64,000 nucleotides of DNA from Heliocybe sulcata. Its lineage: Eukaryota; Basidiomycota; Agaricomycetes; Gloeophyllales; Gloeophyllaceae. The DNA lies in contig ML213508.1 in assembly GCA_004369045.1 (NCBI GenBank), positions 711,748 to 775,747 on the forward strand, written 5' to 3'. Shown one piece after another: positions 1-10,547 of the stretch (the stretch's first letter is position 1; every line of letters starts with the position of its first letter). The notes below the pieces were generated by a model. It was not told where the DNA came from. It searched no databases and was given only the letters and a program-made list of their open reading frames with translations. The position numbers and the translations under genes were made by a program.

Positions 1-108
1 TGGGAGAATACAATGGACAGACCTGTTAGGCTAGCCGGTACGAGCCTATAGTCGGTGGCAGAAAAGATCAGTAGGCTCGGCATGCGCAATTCATGAGCTC
101 TGAAGAGC

Positions 109-1677
109 GCAATTCGGCTACTAGTAGCATGCGCTATGCGACAAGCAACGGAACTGCGATACGTTGGGTTTATAGTAGCAGAAATGGCGCTAACCTCAGA
201 ACGTATGAGTCATCAGCTCCGAAGGACACAGTTCCTATACTTGTTACATGCCACATGCGACAAGTAACGGAACTGCAGATACTTCGATGACGATTCTGAC
301 CAGGTCCCCAGTAGATGATCGTAGTACGTACCTCGCACACCGCTCGCCGTTCCACTACTCGTGACATGCTGTATGCGACAAGCAACGGAACTGCAGTATC
401 CTGAATTTTACTTCAGCAGTCCCGGCGGCCAGTAAAGTAGCCCAAAGACTCACCTGCAGACCCGTGAATTTGAGGCCTAATGTCTAACAGCGCCGAAGCA
501 TGCAGTTCCGCCACTCATGGCACGCCGTATGCGACAAGTAACGGAACTGCAATACTTCGAGTCTGCTTCTAGCCAGTCAGAGTATAGTAGCGAAGAAGGT
601 ACCCTGTGAAATACCAGCCCAAACATGTACGATCCGGCCGCACAATTCGACTTGTATGCAAAAAGCGACGGAAATACGATGCTCAAATACGATGCCGATC
701 GGTGGAGGCGGTCGGTGCAGGAGGGGACGATGACCTGTTGGTGAAGGCGCGCTCAATGACCGGCAGGGAACGCCGACCTGGCAGATCTGGAGCAGTATGC
801 GCGAGGTATACGCGTAGCCAGCTCCCATGATCAATGCTCAGTCGCAGAAACCGAGCCTAAATACGCGCCGACCACAACGGAGATCAGATTGAGTAACGTC
901 CAAGCTACACGTCACAGAAGGCTCGTACCGTTTCGGCAAAACAACAGGGAGGACAGTCGCCATGCGAAATCAAGACGCTTGAGTCCCACGTAAGAAGTGG
1001 CCCAGTCCTAAGGTTTAACAATAAGTGATGCCTCAGTATCAAGAGGCTCTTACCGTCTGTCAAAGCTATGACGGCGGTATGTGACCAAAGAGCACGGACC
1101 ATGACGAGGGCATCAGTGATTATGGGGCTGATAAGAGCTAGTGAGCCAAGCACTAGTATAGTTGCGGACAACACACCTTGCAGATAGGCAGGCACCCTCC
1201 ACCGGCTCCGCAGCGGGCAGTTCGGCTACATGGTGCACAACTTATGCGACAAGTAACGGAACTGCCATACTTCGAATCCGACTCTGATCAGCCGAGGGCG
1301 AGTACGGTAGCAGAGAATGCATTGCACGCATCGGAACCTCAGCCACCAGCGCGGAGAGCACAGTTCGGCTAATCGTAGCATGCTGTATGCGACAAGTAAC
1401 GGAACTGCGACACTTCGAGTCTGATTCAAGTCAGTCGCGGTGCAGTGACAGAAACTTATTGTGTCCAGCAGCTTCACCCAGCAGCACTGAAGCGCGCAGT
1501 TCGGCTACTCGTCGATGTGACATGCGACAAGTAACGGAACTGCGATCGTCCAGACGGCAAGTCCGATGGCGTAGCAGGCAGGTATAGACACTGGCCTCGA
1601 GATGGACTATCCATAAGCTCCGGAGTACACAGTTCGAGTACTTGTGGCATACTACATGCGACAAGTAACGGAACTGC
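109..1677. repeat. Array of imperfect palindromic repeats
   Basis: At least eight copies of a 22-bp core containing GACAAGTAACGGAACTGC (or GACAAGCAACGG...) lie at 136-157, 255-276, 373-394, 529-550, 1244-1265, 1387-1408, 1522-1543 and 1656-1677. Each is preceded by a left arm close to GCAGTTCGGCTACTCGTGGC, starting near 109, 228, 346, 502, 1217, 1360, 1496 and 1629. The left arm is an imperfect reverse complement of the core (about 18-19 of 23 positions), so each unit is a palindrome with a loop of a few bases. Copies recur every 118-156 bp. Several share a right flank like ACTTCGARTCTGA. A decayed copy lies at 656-677. The stretch 680-1200 has no clear copy. No reading frame is conserved across units, so this is probably not coding. 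Function is unknown: satellite, protein-binding array or transposon subterminal repeats are all possible. Confidence 0.85.
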
Positions 1678-2701
1678 GCTAGTTAGAATCTGACTCTGGC
1701 CGATAGACGCACCCCTAGATCAATAACTTCACACGCGCAATGCCGCTGCGTCGGTGGCCCATGGCATTATGTTGCGAGAAGTAAGTGGACAGCCAGGATA
1801 GATGGGTGAAGACGCTGAAGGTAGAGTGGGGGCCCAATCTGAAGCCCGACTTGATATATGCAGCAGCGAACAATAGAACGGCACGGACACTGAGCCGGAA
1901 AGTGCCACCGGGACGGCGGACCAATCGCAAGCATCGCTCGGACCTAGAGCGGGCGGTCCATCAAGGCGAGGCAATGGCACAGCCATACAGGGTCTGGCGG
2001 AGAATGAACTGCACAGAGACAATGACCACGAGGACGCGCCGAAGAGCCACAAGCGTGACAGTCATCAGAGAAGCGGCCATGTGTATCAGAAACATGGCCG
2101 AGGTTCCGATAAGCGCACAGCAAGCGGGGCTGTGACACTCGCGGATATAGGCTGCGTATGTCTGAATGACGACTTGCAGTGGTTTCTATGGTTTCTCTTA
2201 GGTTGCATAATGAGACAAACAACAGAGCCGGTGGCATCGGTCATGCAAGACAAGAGGATTGACTATCAAGCGACGCATCTTCTTCTCTTCCAGAAGGCGC
2301 CCGGGCAGGACGGGCGGGGTGTCGTGGTCGCCGTCTACGTCGGTACTGAGTATACTGAACATCTTCAACCATAGGATTGCAGCTCTCGAGTCCTACTGCC
2401 TACGGTTTGGAGTTTGCATGTCGCACAGCATGTAGCAGCAGAAACGGCATGGGCTTCACCTGGGGCTGGAAGCTGAACTTGGGCGATTTATGGCGATAAG
2501 AGAAGCGCCCCGCCACAAGTACTGTGCAGTGAGTCCATGTGGGTCCAAGAATGCCAAAGACCATTGTTCTACGTCAAGAATTCCTCTCATGCTCTTGTTC
2601 TACTGCTTAGTCTAGCTCTCAAACCCTTGTTCTGTCGTTGCCCAGGACTCATCCACCATCAAGTTCCTCTAAGCGAGTATGATGAGCACCTCAAGAAATT
2701 A
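1678..2701. other. Gene-poor stretch with decayed repeat units
   Basis: No convincing gene. Weak relatives of the upstream palindrome core are visible near 1767-1790 (TTGCGAGAAGTAAGTGGAC)  and 2208-2230 (ATGAGACAAACAACAGAGCC). The last 200 bases lead into the kinase promoter. Confidence 0.5.
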
Positions 2702-2709
2702 TATATAAG
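2702..2709 (+). promoter_or_regulatory. TATA box of the kinase gene
   Basis: TATATAAG lies 133 bp before the ATG at 2842, with pyrimidine-rich sequence between, a normal placement for a fungal TATA promoter. Confidence 0.55.
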
Positions 2710-2841
2710 GGCCTGCACCTGGGTCTAATCGTCCACCAAGCTCCCTGCCGACCCACACTCCGCAAGAACCTTTGCTTCAACCCTGCCTCTTGTCCAGAAC
2801 TCTCTCCTCGCTCCTCCTAGCTTTAGTCTCTGCCATTCAAA

Positions 2842-4181
2842 ATGGCCGACTTGCTGACGTCTCAGAGCATCAGACAATATAGTCTCGACAAGAATCTGTG
2901 GCCGACCTTGATGCAGCGTCTGCAGACAAAGGATAACGGTACGAAATACGTGGCGTACTTATACGACGTGCGTTCCCTCGTCCCACATCGGATTACGCCC
3001 GGTGCACTAACGCTTTTGCTCGCCTTCAGTATATAAAAAAAGAGCTGGCGTCCGACCTCAGGCTCCGCGGCGCAGCTCTGGTGCTCATGAAGGAAGTAGG
3101 ACAGCATTTCGACATATATCCCCCGCAGATCATGATTCAAGGTGCCGACATCGATCCAAACCCGTGTGGTGATGGCGGCTTCGCCGTAGTCTACAAAGGA
3201 CTCTACCAGGGTAAAGCAGTTGCAGGCAAACGACCGAAAGCCGACGGGCCGACGTTCGCCGAGCCACATCGCATGGCTAAGGTCCGCTCTCTCCCTCTTC
3301 AACGTCGAGTCAACGCTTACGGTTGCCATTCACGACTCAGATGTTTCGCCGAGAAGTGGCGATATGGTGCCTACTCGAGCATCCGTACATACAGCCCTTC
3401 ATAGGCGCACACGCTCTCGAGGGCGTCTCTGCGGTCCAAGCTGTCAGTCCCTGGTGCGAACGCGGTTCTATCAAGGCCTCGGAGCATGTGAAGACGTTGT
3501 CACAGGCTCACGTCAACCGATGGGTCAGTATCTGTTTTTCTCATTTGTTCCGCAACTGATCCTGGTACTACAAGATCTTCGAGATCGCGCAAGGTTTGAA
3601 GTACCTCCATTCGTGCGGAATCATCCACGGCGACCTTCGCGGGGTGAGTTACATTGTCTTCCGTCATGTCGCAAGGCTCACACTTTTACAGGACAACATT
3701 CTGATCTCTGATGACGGCAAGGCGCAGATCACCGACTTCGGCCTCGTGCTGTACACGGAGACAGTAGGTAAAGTTATAGGCACTACTTCCAAAGAACTCC
3801 AAACGGCTGGCGCTAGATCGTGGATGGCACCGGAAATCCTCGATCCGGAAAATATTGACAAATTCAGGCGAACCAAACCGACAGATATCTATGCGTTCGC
3901 TTGCACGATATGGGAGGTAGGCAGAATCTCACTCATCGAACGCACATTTGCTCTGATCCGGCTACTATTGCTAGCTATACATGGAAGGCGCTAAGCCGTG
4001 GCCGGGTAGGTTCTATCCTACTGGTTACAATGAAGTCATGAAAAGCAAGAGGCCCTCGCGACCCAGCGCCATGTCCGACGGCCTCTGGAATATTGTAGAA
4101 AGGTGTTGGGCCCAAGACCCAGCGGCAAGGCCGCACATAGATGCTGTGATAACCAGCCTTAGTTCTGCCAGGATCATGTAG
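2842..4181 (+). CDS. Tyrosine-kinase-like (TKL) protein kinase
   Basis: Six exons: 2842-2967, 3030-3281, 3341-3523, 3575-3643, 3692-3916 and 3975-4181. They splice to 1062 nt (353 aa). The start has good context (CAAAATGGC) behind a TATA box. Visible kinase elements: Gly-rich loop GDGGFAVVYKG (residues about 89-99), probable ATP-binding Lys109, catalytic loop HGDLRGDNIL (205-214), DFG (225-227) and APE (256-258). HGDLRG instead of HRDLK is usual in the large TKL kinase families of Agaricomycetes, so it does not imply inactivity. The first 80 residues match the helical leader often seen in that family. Predicted cytosolic, with no membrane segment; substrate unknown. Splicing across intron 2 (3282-3340) is the least certain part of the model. 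Confidence 0.85.
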
Positions 4182-5625
4182 ATACACTTGTCCCGTCGTG
4201 GGATGCTCTAGTGAAGTCTCGGATTCCTTGAAGTAGTCTTGCCAAGCCGCTCGAACGCCGTTTATATGAGAGATGTCCCCTTACTTTTCCATTTGTACTA
4301 CCGTTACTAGAGAGAATAACTTGTTTTCATTGGTCCCGTATTCCACAGCATTCATGTTTCCTCCATATGGCCTTGCGGGGTGACGACTACAAACAATGAT
4401 GCATCAAGCTTAGACGCGACACAAGATCCCTCACTGACCCACCTACAGAACTAACAAATAATGGATACCTTGTGCACAGGTATACCGATCCGCAAACAAT
4501 CGCATGCGTCTGCATCTGAGAGGATCACATCGCCCGGACTCGTCGAACGTTGGTACGTACCAGTTATGCGGCGCGCTGTAGAGGTCCCTTCTGTCGAGCG
4601 TCTTAGGGAAAGCCAGTGACTGCCTTTGCTCACGACAGACATTGGCGCCGACAGACTCATCGACGCCGAGTTTGGGGGCACTTCTGAGCAGAGTTGTAAG
4701 GAGGATCCTCAGAAGAGGCGGCGAGAGCTTTGACATAACGTACTGCGCACCTGCGAGTAGGGCATTCTGTGCTCCCTGCATGCGAGTCTTGAACGGAGAG
4801 ACAGTGATCGCAATCGCCTTTTTTTACAGCCGTGCACGATGCCTGGGTTAGTTCTGATCCTGCACCGCTAAACACGAGTTCGCGGACGTCGTATGGTACA
4901 CGAGAAGCGGGGTTTGGAAGAAAGCATCGGCGCCATATTATCCGGCGCATAGAATAGCGCCCGAGCACGCAGCGTCCGTGCATGTCACAACGTATGGCGG
5001 AGCTGGTGAACGTAGACACTTCATCGAGTACGGGCGCATTCTGTGAGAAGCATGGTGTTACTTGATCGTCTCGCCTCGCCCGCCTTTCCTCAAGTTATAA
5101 TACTGTTCGCCGGTGTGCCTTTGGAAGTGGCATGCATTGTCCGCTGCGGCGCTTCTGCGAGACGGGCATCCACCTGGTCCCGCAGAAACTCGTCTTACGA
5201 ATGAACAGACGTCCTCGTTCTGCCTTGAGACACGGGGAGGCTATGAGATACTCTTTTGTCTAGCCGTCTTGCACGACAATGATAGAGACAGGGAAGGGTA
5301 CCAAGCGGGTCAGCCTCATGCAGACGAGCCATCAGATCGAATAACGAGAGATCAAGCACTACATCTCAGAGACAATACTTTCAGAGGAGTTGCTCGGGTA
5401 CGCACGTAGTAAAGATAGTCACTGGAGCTGTTGCGCTGGTCCTTGTCAACGCAGAGCTATTTACTGGACACGCTATTGTCGACATCCTGGCATTGACTGG
5501 GTGTCTGGCCGTCAAAGGAGACGGTCGCTTTTCCAATAAGCATGCAATCTTTTGCCAGTGGTGCGTCCAGTACTAGAGGCAGCAATGACAGATGCATAGG
5601 GCCCTGAGAGGAGGAGAATCAGGTT
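4182..5625. other. Intergenic, no gene recognised
   Basis: Only short, compositionally random open frames. Neither strand gave an exon chain with consistent splice phase or a recognisable motif. Confidence 0.5.
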
Positions 5626-5991
5626 CTAGAGGGACAGCAAGGCGGTGTACAGCACGCCCGACATCACGCAGCGTTCATAGCGCATGTATGATATGGCATG
5701 AGAAGAGACATGCTCAGCCTGATCCTGGTCGGAAGTTTCTCGTTTCCCATGGGCGTCTGGGTCTCCTACAAGTATAAGTAAAGTTAGACGAGCATAGCCA
5801 TGCATATATGCGCGCACTACTCAGTACTCACCGGGGACGGCTGATAGATCATCTAAAGCCGGCTTGATATGTTCCCAAGATAGGGTGATCCAGCTATCCT
5901 CGTCTCCGCAGCATAGTATTCCTGCAACTGTGTTATTCTGGCTCACCGTCTCGAGATACATGTTGTATCGTAGCATGCCTTTGAAATGCAT
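5626..5991 (-). CDS. Small protein of unknown function
   Basis: Two exons, 5991-5832 and 5765-5626, are separated by a 66-bp intron with donor GTGAGT and acceptor TTGTAG. They splice in phase to 300 nt (99 aa). The N-terminal half contains CCGDEDSWITLSWEHIKP; the C-terminal half is polar, with DPDAHGKRETSDQDQAEH. I recognise no domain. Support comes from the clean splice sites with matching phase and the protein-like composition on both sides. The ATG at 5991 is simply the most upstream in frame; further 5' exons are possible, so this may be the end of a longer gene or a relic. It diverges from the NADPH oxidase gene. Confidence 0.35.
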
Positions 5992-6442
5992 CACCGTCGC
6001 GGCACGACGACTCCTTTCTCCTTACCGACCGACGGCCTGGGTTCTCTCCTGGTTATCAGTCGCTCCCGCGGGTTGCCCCGCACGTCTGAAAGCCGCGCAA
6101 TGAATCACTTGTGAGGCACGAATGTCCGCCCCGACGTGCATCTAATGTTGTGTCCCCGACGGCGGCGACACGGGTACCAGGTTCACGAAAGCTATGTTAG
6201 CATGAGTGTTGGGAACAATTCAGGGAAAACATAAATGGAACCGCAGGTCTAGAAACGGTGAATTTGTATTGGAGGAAGAGGGGTCTCTATGGGGACGTGC
6301 TGCGTCCGGCCGGCTGCCTTTTCATCAGCACGTATCAGACCTCCCCCTCAGGCCCTTTCCTTTCGCCCCATAACAGTGCTGCAGGCCGGTGCTTTCGTCG
6401 TCTCTTTCTCTTTTCTTCACTCGCGCAGGACGTCGACCAACC
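5992..6442. promoter_or_regulatory. Upstream region of the NADPH oxidase gene
   Basis: The 450 bp between two divergent gene models contain a pyrimidine-rich tract (CTTTCTCTTTTCTTCAC, near 6404-6421) just before the oxidase ATG, as is common at fungal transcription starts. No clear TATA box was identified. Confidence 0.35.
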
Positions 6443-8579
6443 ATGGCCTTCAACAAAAGATCCTCGGGTCTCGACTTTTCCGACCGTTCAGTCCCTCATT
6501 TAGACCAGCACCCTGACCTCGCGCCCCAGTACCAGAATGGCGGCGAGCAGCCCGCCCACCTCCAGCGCAACAAGACTGAGCGCAGGCGGTTGCAGGGCCT
6601 GCAGCGCACCACGACCAACAACAGCGTCACCCAGCCGTACCGGCCCGAGTCGTTCAAGGAGAAGTTCGATGCTTGGATGATCAACGAGGGTGGCAAGCGG
6701 TTGTTCTTTGGCGTTTGGATGCTTCTCCACGCCCTTGTCATCGCGTTCGGCTTCATGAACTACCAGTTGAAGGATAACACTGTGACAGCCCGGGCAACGT
6801 TTGGTATCACATATCGTAAGTAGAACATACCACCTCGCAAGCGCACGTCTAACGCCCATACAGCCATCGCGCGTACCGCCGCGCTCGTCCTTCACGTCGA
6901 TGTTGCGTTCATCCTTCTCCCCGTCTGCCGTAACTTTATCTCCCTGCTCCGGCGCACAGCTTTGAACCAAATCATCCCCTTCGACAAGAACATCACCTTC
7001 CACAAGGCGACCGGATGGTCCATCTTCTGGTTCACGAACATCCATATCGCCGCCCACATGGTCAACTTCACCAAGCTCGCCCTTGCTGACACCGACGCGA
7101 AGACCACTGGCCAGCGCATCGTTGCCTTCATTCTCGCCAACTTCGCCACCGGCCCCGGCGCGACCGGCTGGATCATGACGGCTGCCCTGTACACCATGAT
7201 CTGGTTCGCGATGGAGAAGAGACGCCGTGCCCACTTTGAGCGCTTCTGGTACTCCCACCACTTGTTCATCATATTCTTCATCTGCTGGCAATTGCACGGT
7301 ATGTTCTGCATGATCAAGCCCGACAGGCCACCCTACTGCTCGTTCAACACCATCGGTGTCTTCTGGGTAAGTGAATCGAGGGTCGTCATTCGATATAATC
7401 ACTCATGTTTCGCAGCGCTACTGGTTGGTCGGCGGTGTTATCTGGATCTACGAGCGTATCCTCCGTGAAATCCGCTCGCGTCACCGCACCTACATTTCCA
7501 AGGTCATCCAGCACCCGTCCAAAGTCATGGAGGTCCAGATCAAGAAGGAGAAGACCACGACTCGCGCCGGTCAATACATCTTCCTGTGCTGCCCTGAGAT
7601 TTCTTACTTCCAGTGGCACCCTTTCACGCTCACGAGGTCAGTAGCTTTCTATATGGCTCGAATTACCTGCGACTGACTGACTGCTGCACAGCGCTCCTGA
7701 GGAAGACTACATCTCTGTTCACATCCGTGTCGCCGGTGACTTCACGAGCGCCTTCGCCAAGTCTCTCGGCTGCGACTTCGACTCCAAGGGCGAGAAGAAC
7801 AGCGACGCCGGCGGGAAGGTCGTCCCCCCTCCCATCAACCGTGTCCTCCCACGTGTCATGGTCGACGGTCCCTTCGGCTCCGCGTCCGAGGACTTCTTGA
7901 ACTACGAGACCGTCCTCCTCGTCGGTGCCGGTATCGGTGTCACCCCGTTCGCGTCGATCCTCAAGTCCATCTGGTACCGCATGAACAACTTCAACCACTC
8001 GAAGCCGACGCGCCTGTCAAAGGTGTACTTTACGTGGGTCATCCGTGACTTTGGCGCTGCCGAGTGGTTCCACTCGCTCCTGCACGCTATCGAGGAGCAG
8101 GACACGCAGAACCGGATCGAGATCAACATTTACCTTACGGCGAAGATCAAGGATGATGATATGACCAACATCATTGTGAGTTATGGCGCAAATTGTTGTG
8201 ATGCGGTGGGTATCTGATAATGTCGCGATATCACAGGTTCAAGATGTCGGTGCTGAGAAGGATGCGATCACGAGCTTGCGTGCACCCACCCACTTCGGCC
8301 GTCCCAACTGGGACAAGGTCTTCTCCTCGCTTGCGGAGAAGCACCCTGAGACGGATTGCGGTGTGGTATGTCTTCATTCTTTCCACTTTATTGGGACTGT
8401 CCTGACTCATGCCGGTTTCTAGTTCTTCTGTGGTCCCGCAGTGCTCTCACGCCAGCTTCACATCATGTCCAACAAGTACTCGAACCCCAAGGGTACGCGG
8501 TTCTTCTTCGGGAAGGGTACGTCCACTTCTATCCTTTTTGTGGGCGAGGCGTGCTCATGCCTCTGCAGAGAACTTCTAG
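6443..8579 (+). CDS. NADPH oxidase (superoxide-generating, NoxA/NoxB type)
   Basis: Seven exons: 6443-6815, 6864-7366, 7416-7636, 7692-8175, 8237-8365, 8423-8516 and 8569-8579. They splice to 1815 nt (604 aa). A roughly 80-residue cytosolic N-terminus is followed by a six-helix ferric-reductase domain. The two haem-ligand histidine pairs are visible: His171/His185 and His256/His269, spaced 14 and 13 as in the Nox family. FAD binding is marked by HPFTLT, NADPH binding by GAGIGVTPFAS and FFCGP, and the protein ends FGKENF. No EF-hands are present, which excludes the NoxC/Nox5 type. The long N-terminal extension favours NoxB over NoxA, but I cannot settle it. Family role: controlled superoxide production at membranes during hyphal and fruiting-body differentiation, with NoxR and Rac as partners. 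The last exon encodes only the tail Glu-Asn-Phe and the stop. Confidence 0.95.
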
Positions 8580-8937
8580 ACGCTTGGTTGTATTGTCGCG
8601 ATGTTGTGCTTGCTAGGACTTGGATGCTTGGATTAGCGCCGTTCGCTCGTTATCGCTATTTATCACAGGGTGTATTAATAGTAGAGACGTGGAGGTCGGA
8701 ATGTATGTTTCAACCCGCTCGGTTGAGTGGAGGGTCATGGCCATATGTCGTTGTGTGACTCCGCGGGTGGATCCCAATCTATGTTGCTTATGATTCGGGA
8801 AATTGGTCATCGGTGTGAACTTACTGGCCAGCATGATTAGGGCGTCTCAAGCGCAAATATGACTTGATCTGAATGAGATTATCACTATATGGCTCTTCGT
8901 GCGACTCAGCTATGCATTACAAAGATGTCCTTTCACT
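8580..8937. other. Intergenic between convergent genes
   Basis: This 358-bp gap lies between the NADPH oxidase (+) and the retropepsin-like gene (-). It holds their 3' regions and no further feature that I can see. Confidence 0.5.
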
Positions 8938-9849
8938 TCACTCCATCCTGTACACGTCCTCGACCGCTCTGGTTCTCCTGGCGGCGGCTTTCGGGATCAT
9001 CATCTTGCCTCCTCCCATTAGTATCTCCAACCCACATACGCGTAGCCAGTCGTTGCCCAAGATGATCTCGAGAGGGAAGGAGATATCCGTTACCCAGCAG
9101 GGCATATTGAACTCGTACCCGTGTGCGTCAAAGAGCACGTCCACTCGTCCGTAGACGTGCATAGTAGTCCCGCCCGAGCCTCCCGGGAACGGCTCCAACT
9201 CGACGCGGTCGACGCCGTGGCGTAGGGGCACCATCTTCGGCAGCAAGCCAGCGAGCCTCACGAAACGCCAGTCGATGATGGACGTAGAGGACGTCGATGT
9301 CCACATGGCCCGCGTGTTTGCCAGATGCAGGGGGTGCACGGAGACCGAGAAGGTGGTGAGTCCAGGAAGGATCGCGGTAATGCGGGGATCGCGAGCTGGG
9401 TCCTCGAGCACGGTGCCGCCAATGACCTCTTTGACGACAAGCGGAGGGCCGGTAGGGGGGTCCAGAGTCACCTTGGGCCCGTAGTAAGCCTTGGTTTTCT
9501 GCGCTTCTCGCGTTGCCTGTGCGTCGCGCATTGCACGATTATTCGGGGATACGTGTACGTCTTCGTATGTTTCAGATTCGCTGTCGGAACTGATACAATC
9601 ACTGCAGTCGACGGTCAGGATCGTTGGCATCAGGAGGGACGATCCGAGTAGCATCGCTGCAAACAGAGACTATTATGAGTGCCACTGCCTCGAGGAAGAG
9701 TTGATAACATTACAGCCAGCCAATCCATCACTGCCTTCAGCACCGTTGGGATTGACATTGGCAGGCATGCCTCTTCCACCTCCGCGTCCGCGTCCCCGTC
9801 CGCGTCTACCTCCGCCTCTGGCTCTGCCTCGTTCACCTGTAGTATTCAT
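8938..9849 (-). CDS. Retropepsin-like protein with Gly/Arg-rich N-terminus
   Basis: An open gene model of about 284 aa. A short upstream segment is rich in Gly and Arg (GRARGGGRRGRGRG). A probable 57-bp intron separates it from a larger segment whose second half resembles the aspartic-protease (retropepsin) region of Ty3/gypsy Gag-Pol polyproteins, ending in the typical PLEIILGNDWLR stretch. An acidic/Ser segment links the two. No reverse transcriptase, integrase or flanking LTR is visible, so this is either a fossil fragment of such an element or a host gene derived from one. It looks whole as a gene model. I draw no conclusion about protease activity. Age cannot be estimated without LTRs. 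Confidence 0.5.
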
Positions 9850-10547
9850 GGTCTTTCTCCAGGGATGGGCGCGACTATTCTGCTCTGCGGTGTGAGGTGG
9901 TTGCTAGGTGAAATGCAGGAGAAAGACACAGCTGGCACCTTATAGGACGAGTAAGGATCCGCTCGGCTTCACCGCAATCGAAGCAACCACATAATGTCCG
10001 ATTACGGGAGTCGGCTTTCTCGTACTAGCCTTCACCAGAGTTGTCGCCCGCCAATCGTCTCCATCGCAGCGTTTCTTCTTGAGAGGATCTCTCACAAATG
10101 TACTTTGAGGCCTGCTAAATACCACTCACTAGTCAGCACTTCGATGTAAATGAGTGAACATAGCTTACAGAATGTCTACGGTACCCACTTGCTCTCAGAC
10201 CGGCAACATGTAAGTATTCTCCATTACCCCATGATTCCATAGGAGAATTTCGCGCCGGCGATTGAACGGTTTGAGATGGTGACAGAGAGGACCTTTTGCA
10301 GGTAAGACGGAGCCTGTTGTGCACATCAACAACCGTCTATCCGGGATAAAGATACGAAGCCATCACAAGAGAATTGCATTCCAAAAGGGAGCCCGTCGAC
10401 CTTGACATCATGTATGTAAGTAATGCAAGAAGAAACGTAGATCTAACGGGGCTAGCGGTCTCACACAGTGTAGTCGCAGGACCATCGGTATCCCCTATCC
10501 TAGGAGCCAGACACACGTGGTATATAATACATCTTTCAAGATACTCC
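9850..10547. other. Intergenic, no gene recognised
   Basis: About 700 bp between the start of the retropepsin-like gene and the 3' end of isocitrate dehydrogenase, both on the minus strand. No exon chain or RNA gene was seen. Confidence 0.5.

Noticed and set aside
109-1677. CRISPR-like array of repeats
   Set aside because: Organism is eukaryotic, spacing is irregular (118-156 bp), units are diverged palindromes and the intervening sequence is itself partly conserved.
6500-7402. Long 300-codon minus-strand frame
   Set aside because: It lies antisense to two NADPH oxidase exons and the intron between them, in GC-rich codons. It is an acidic shadow frame with no motif.
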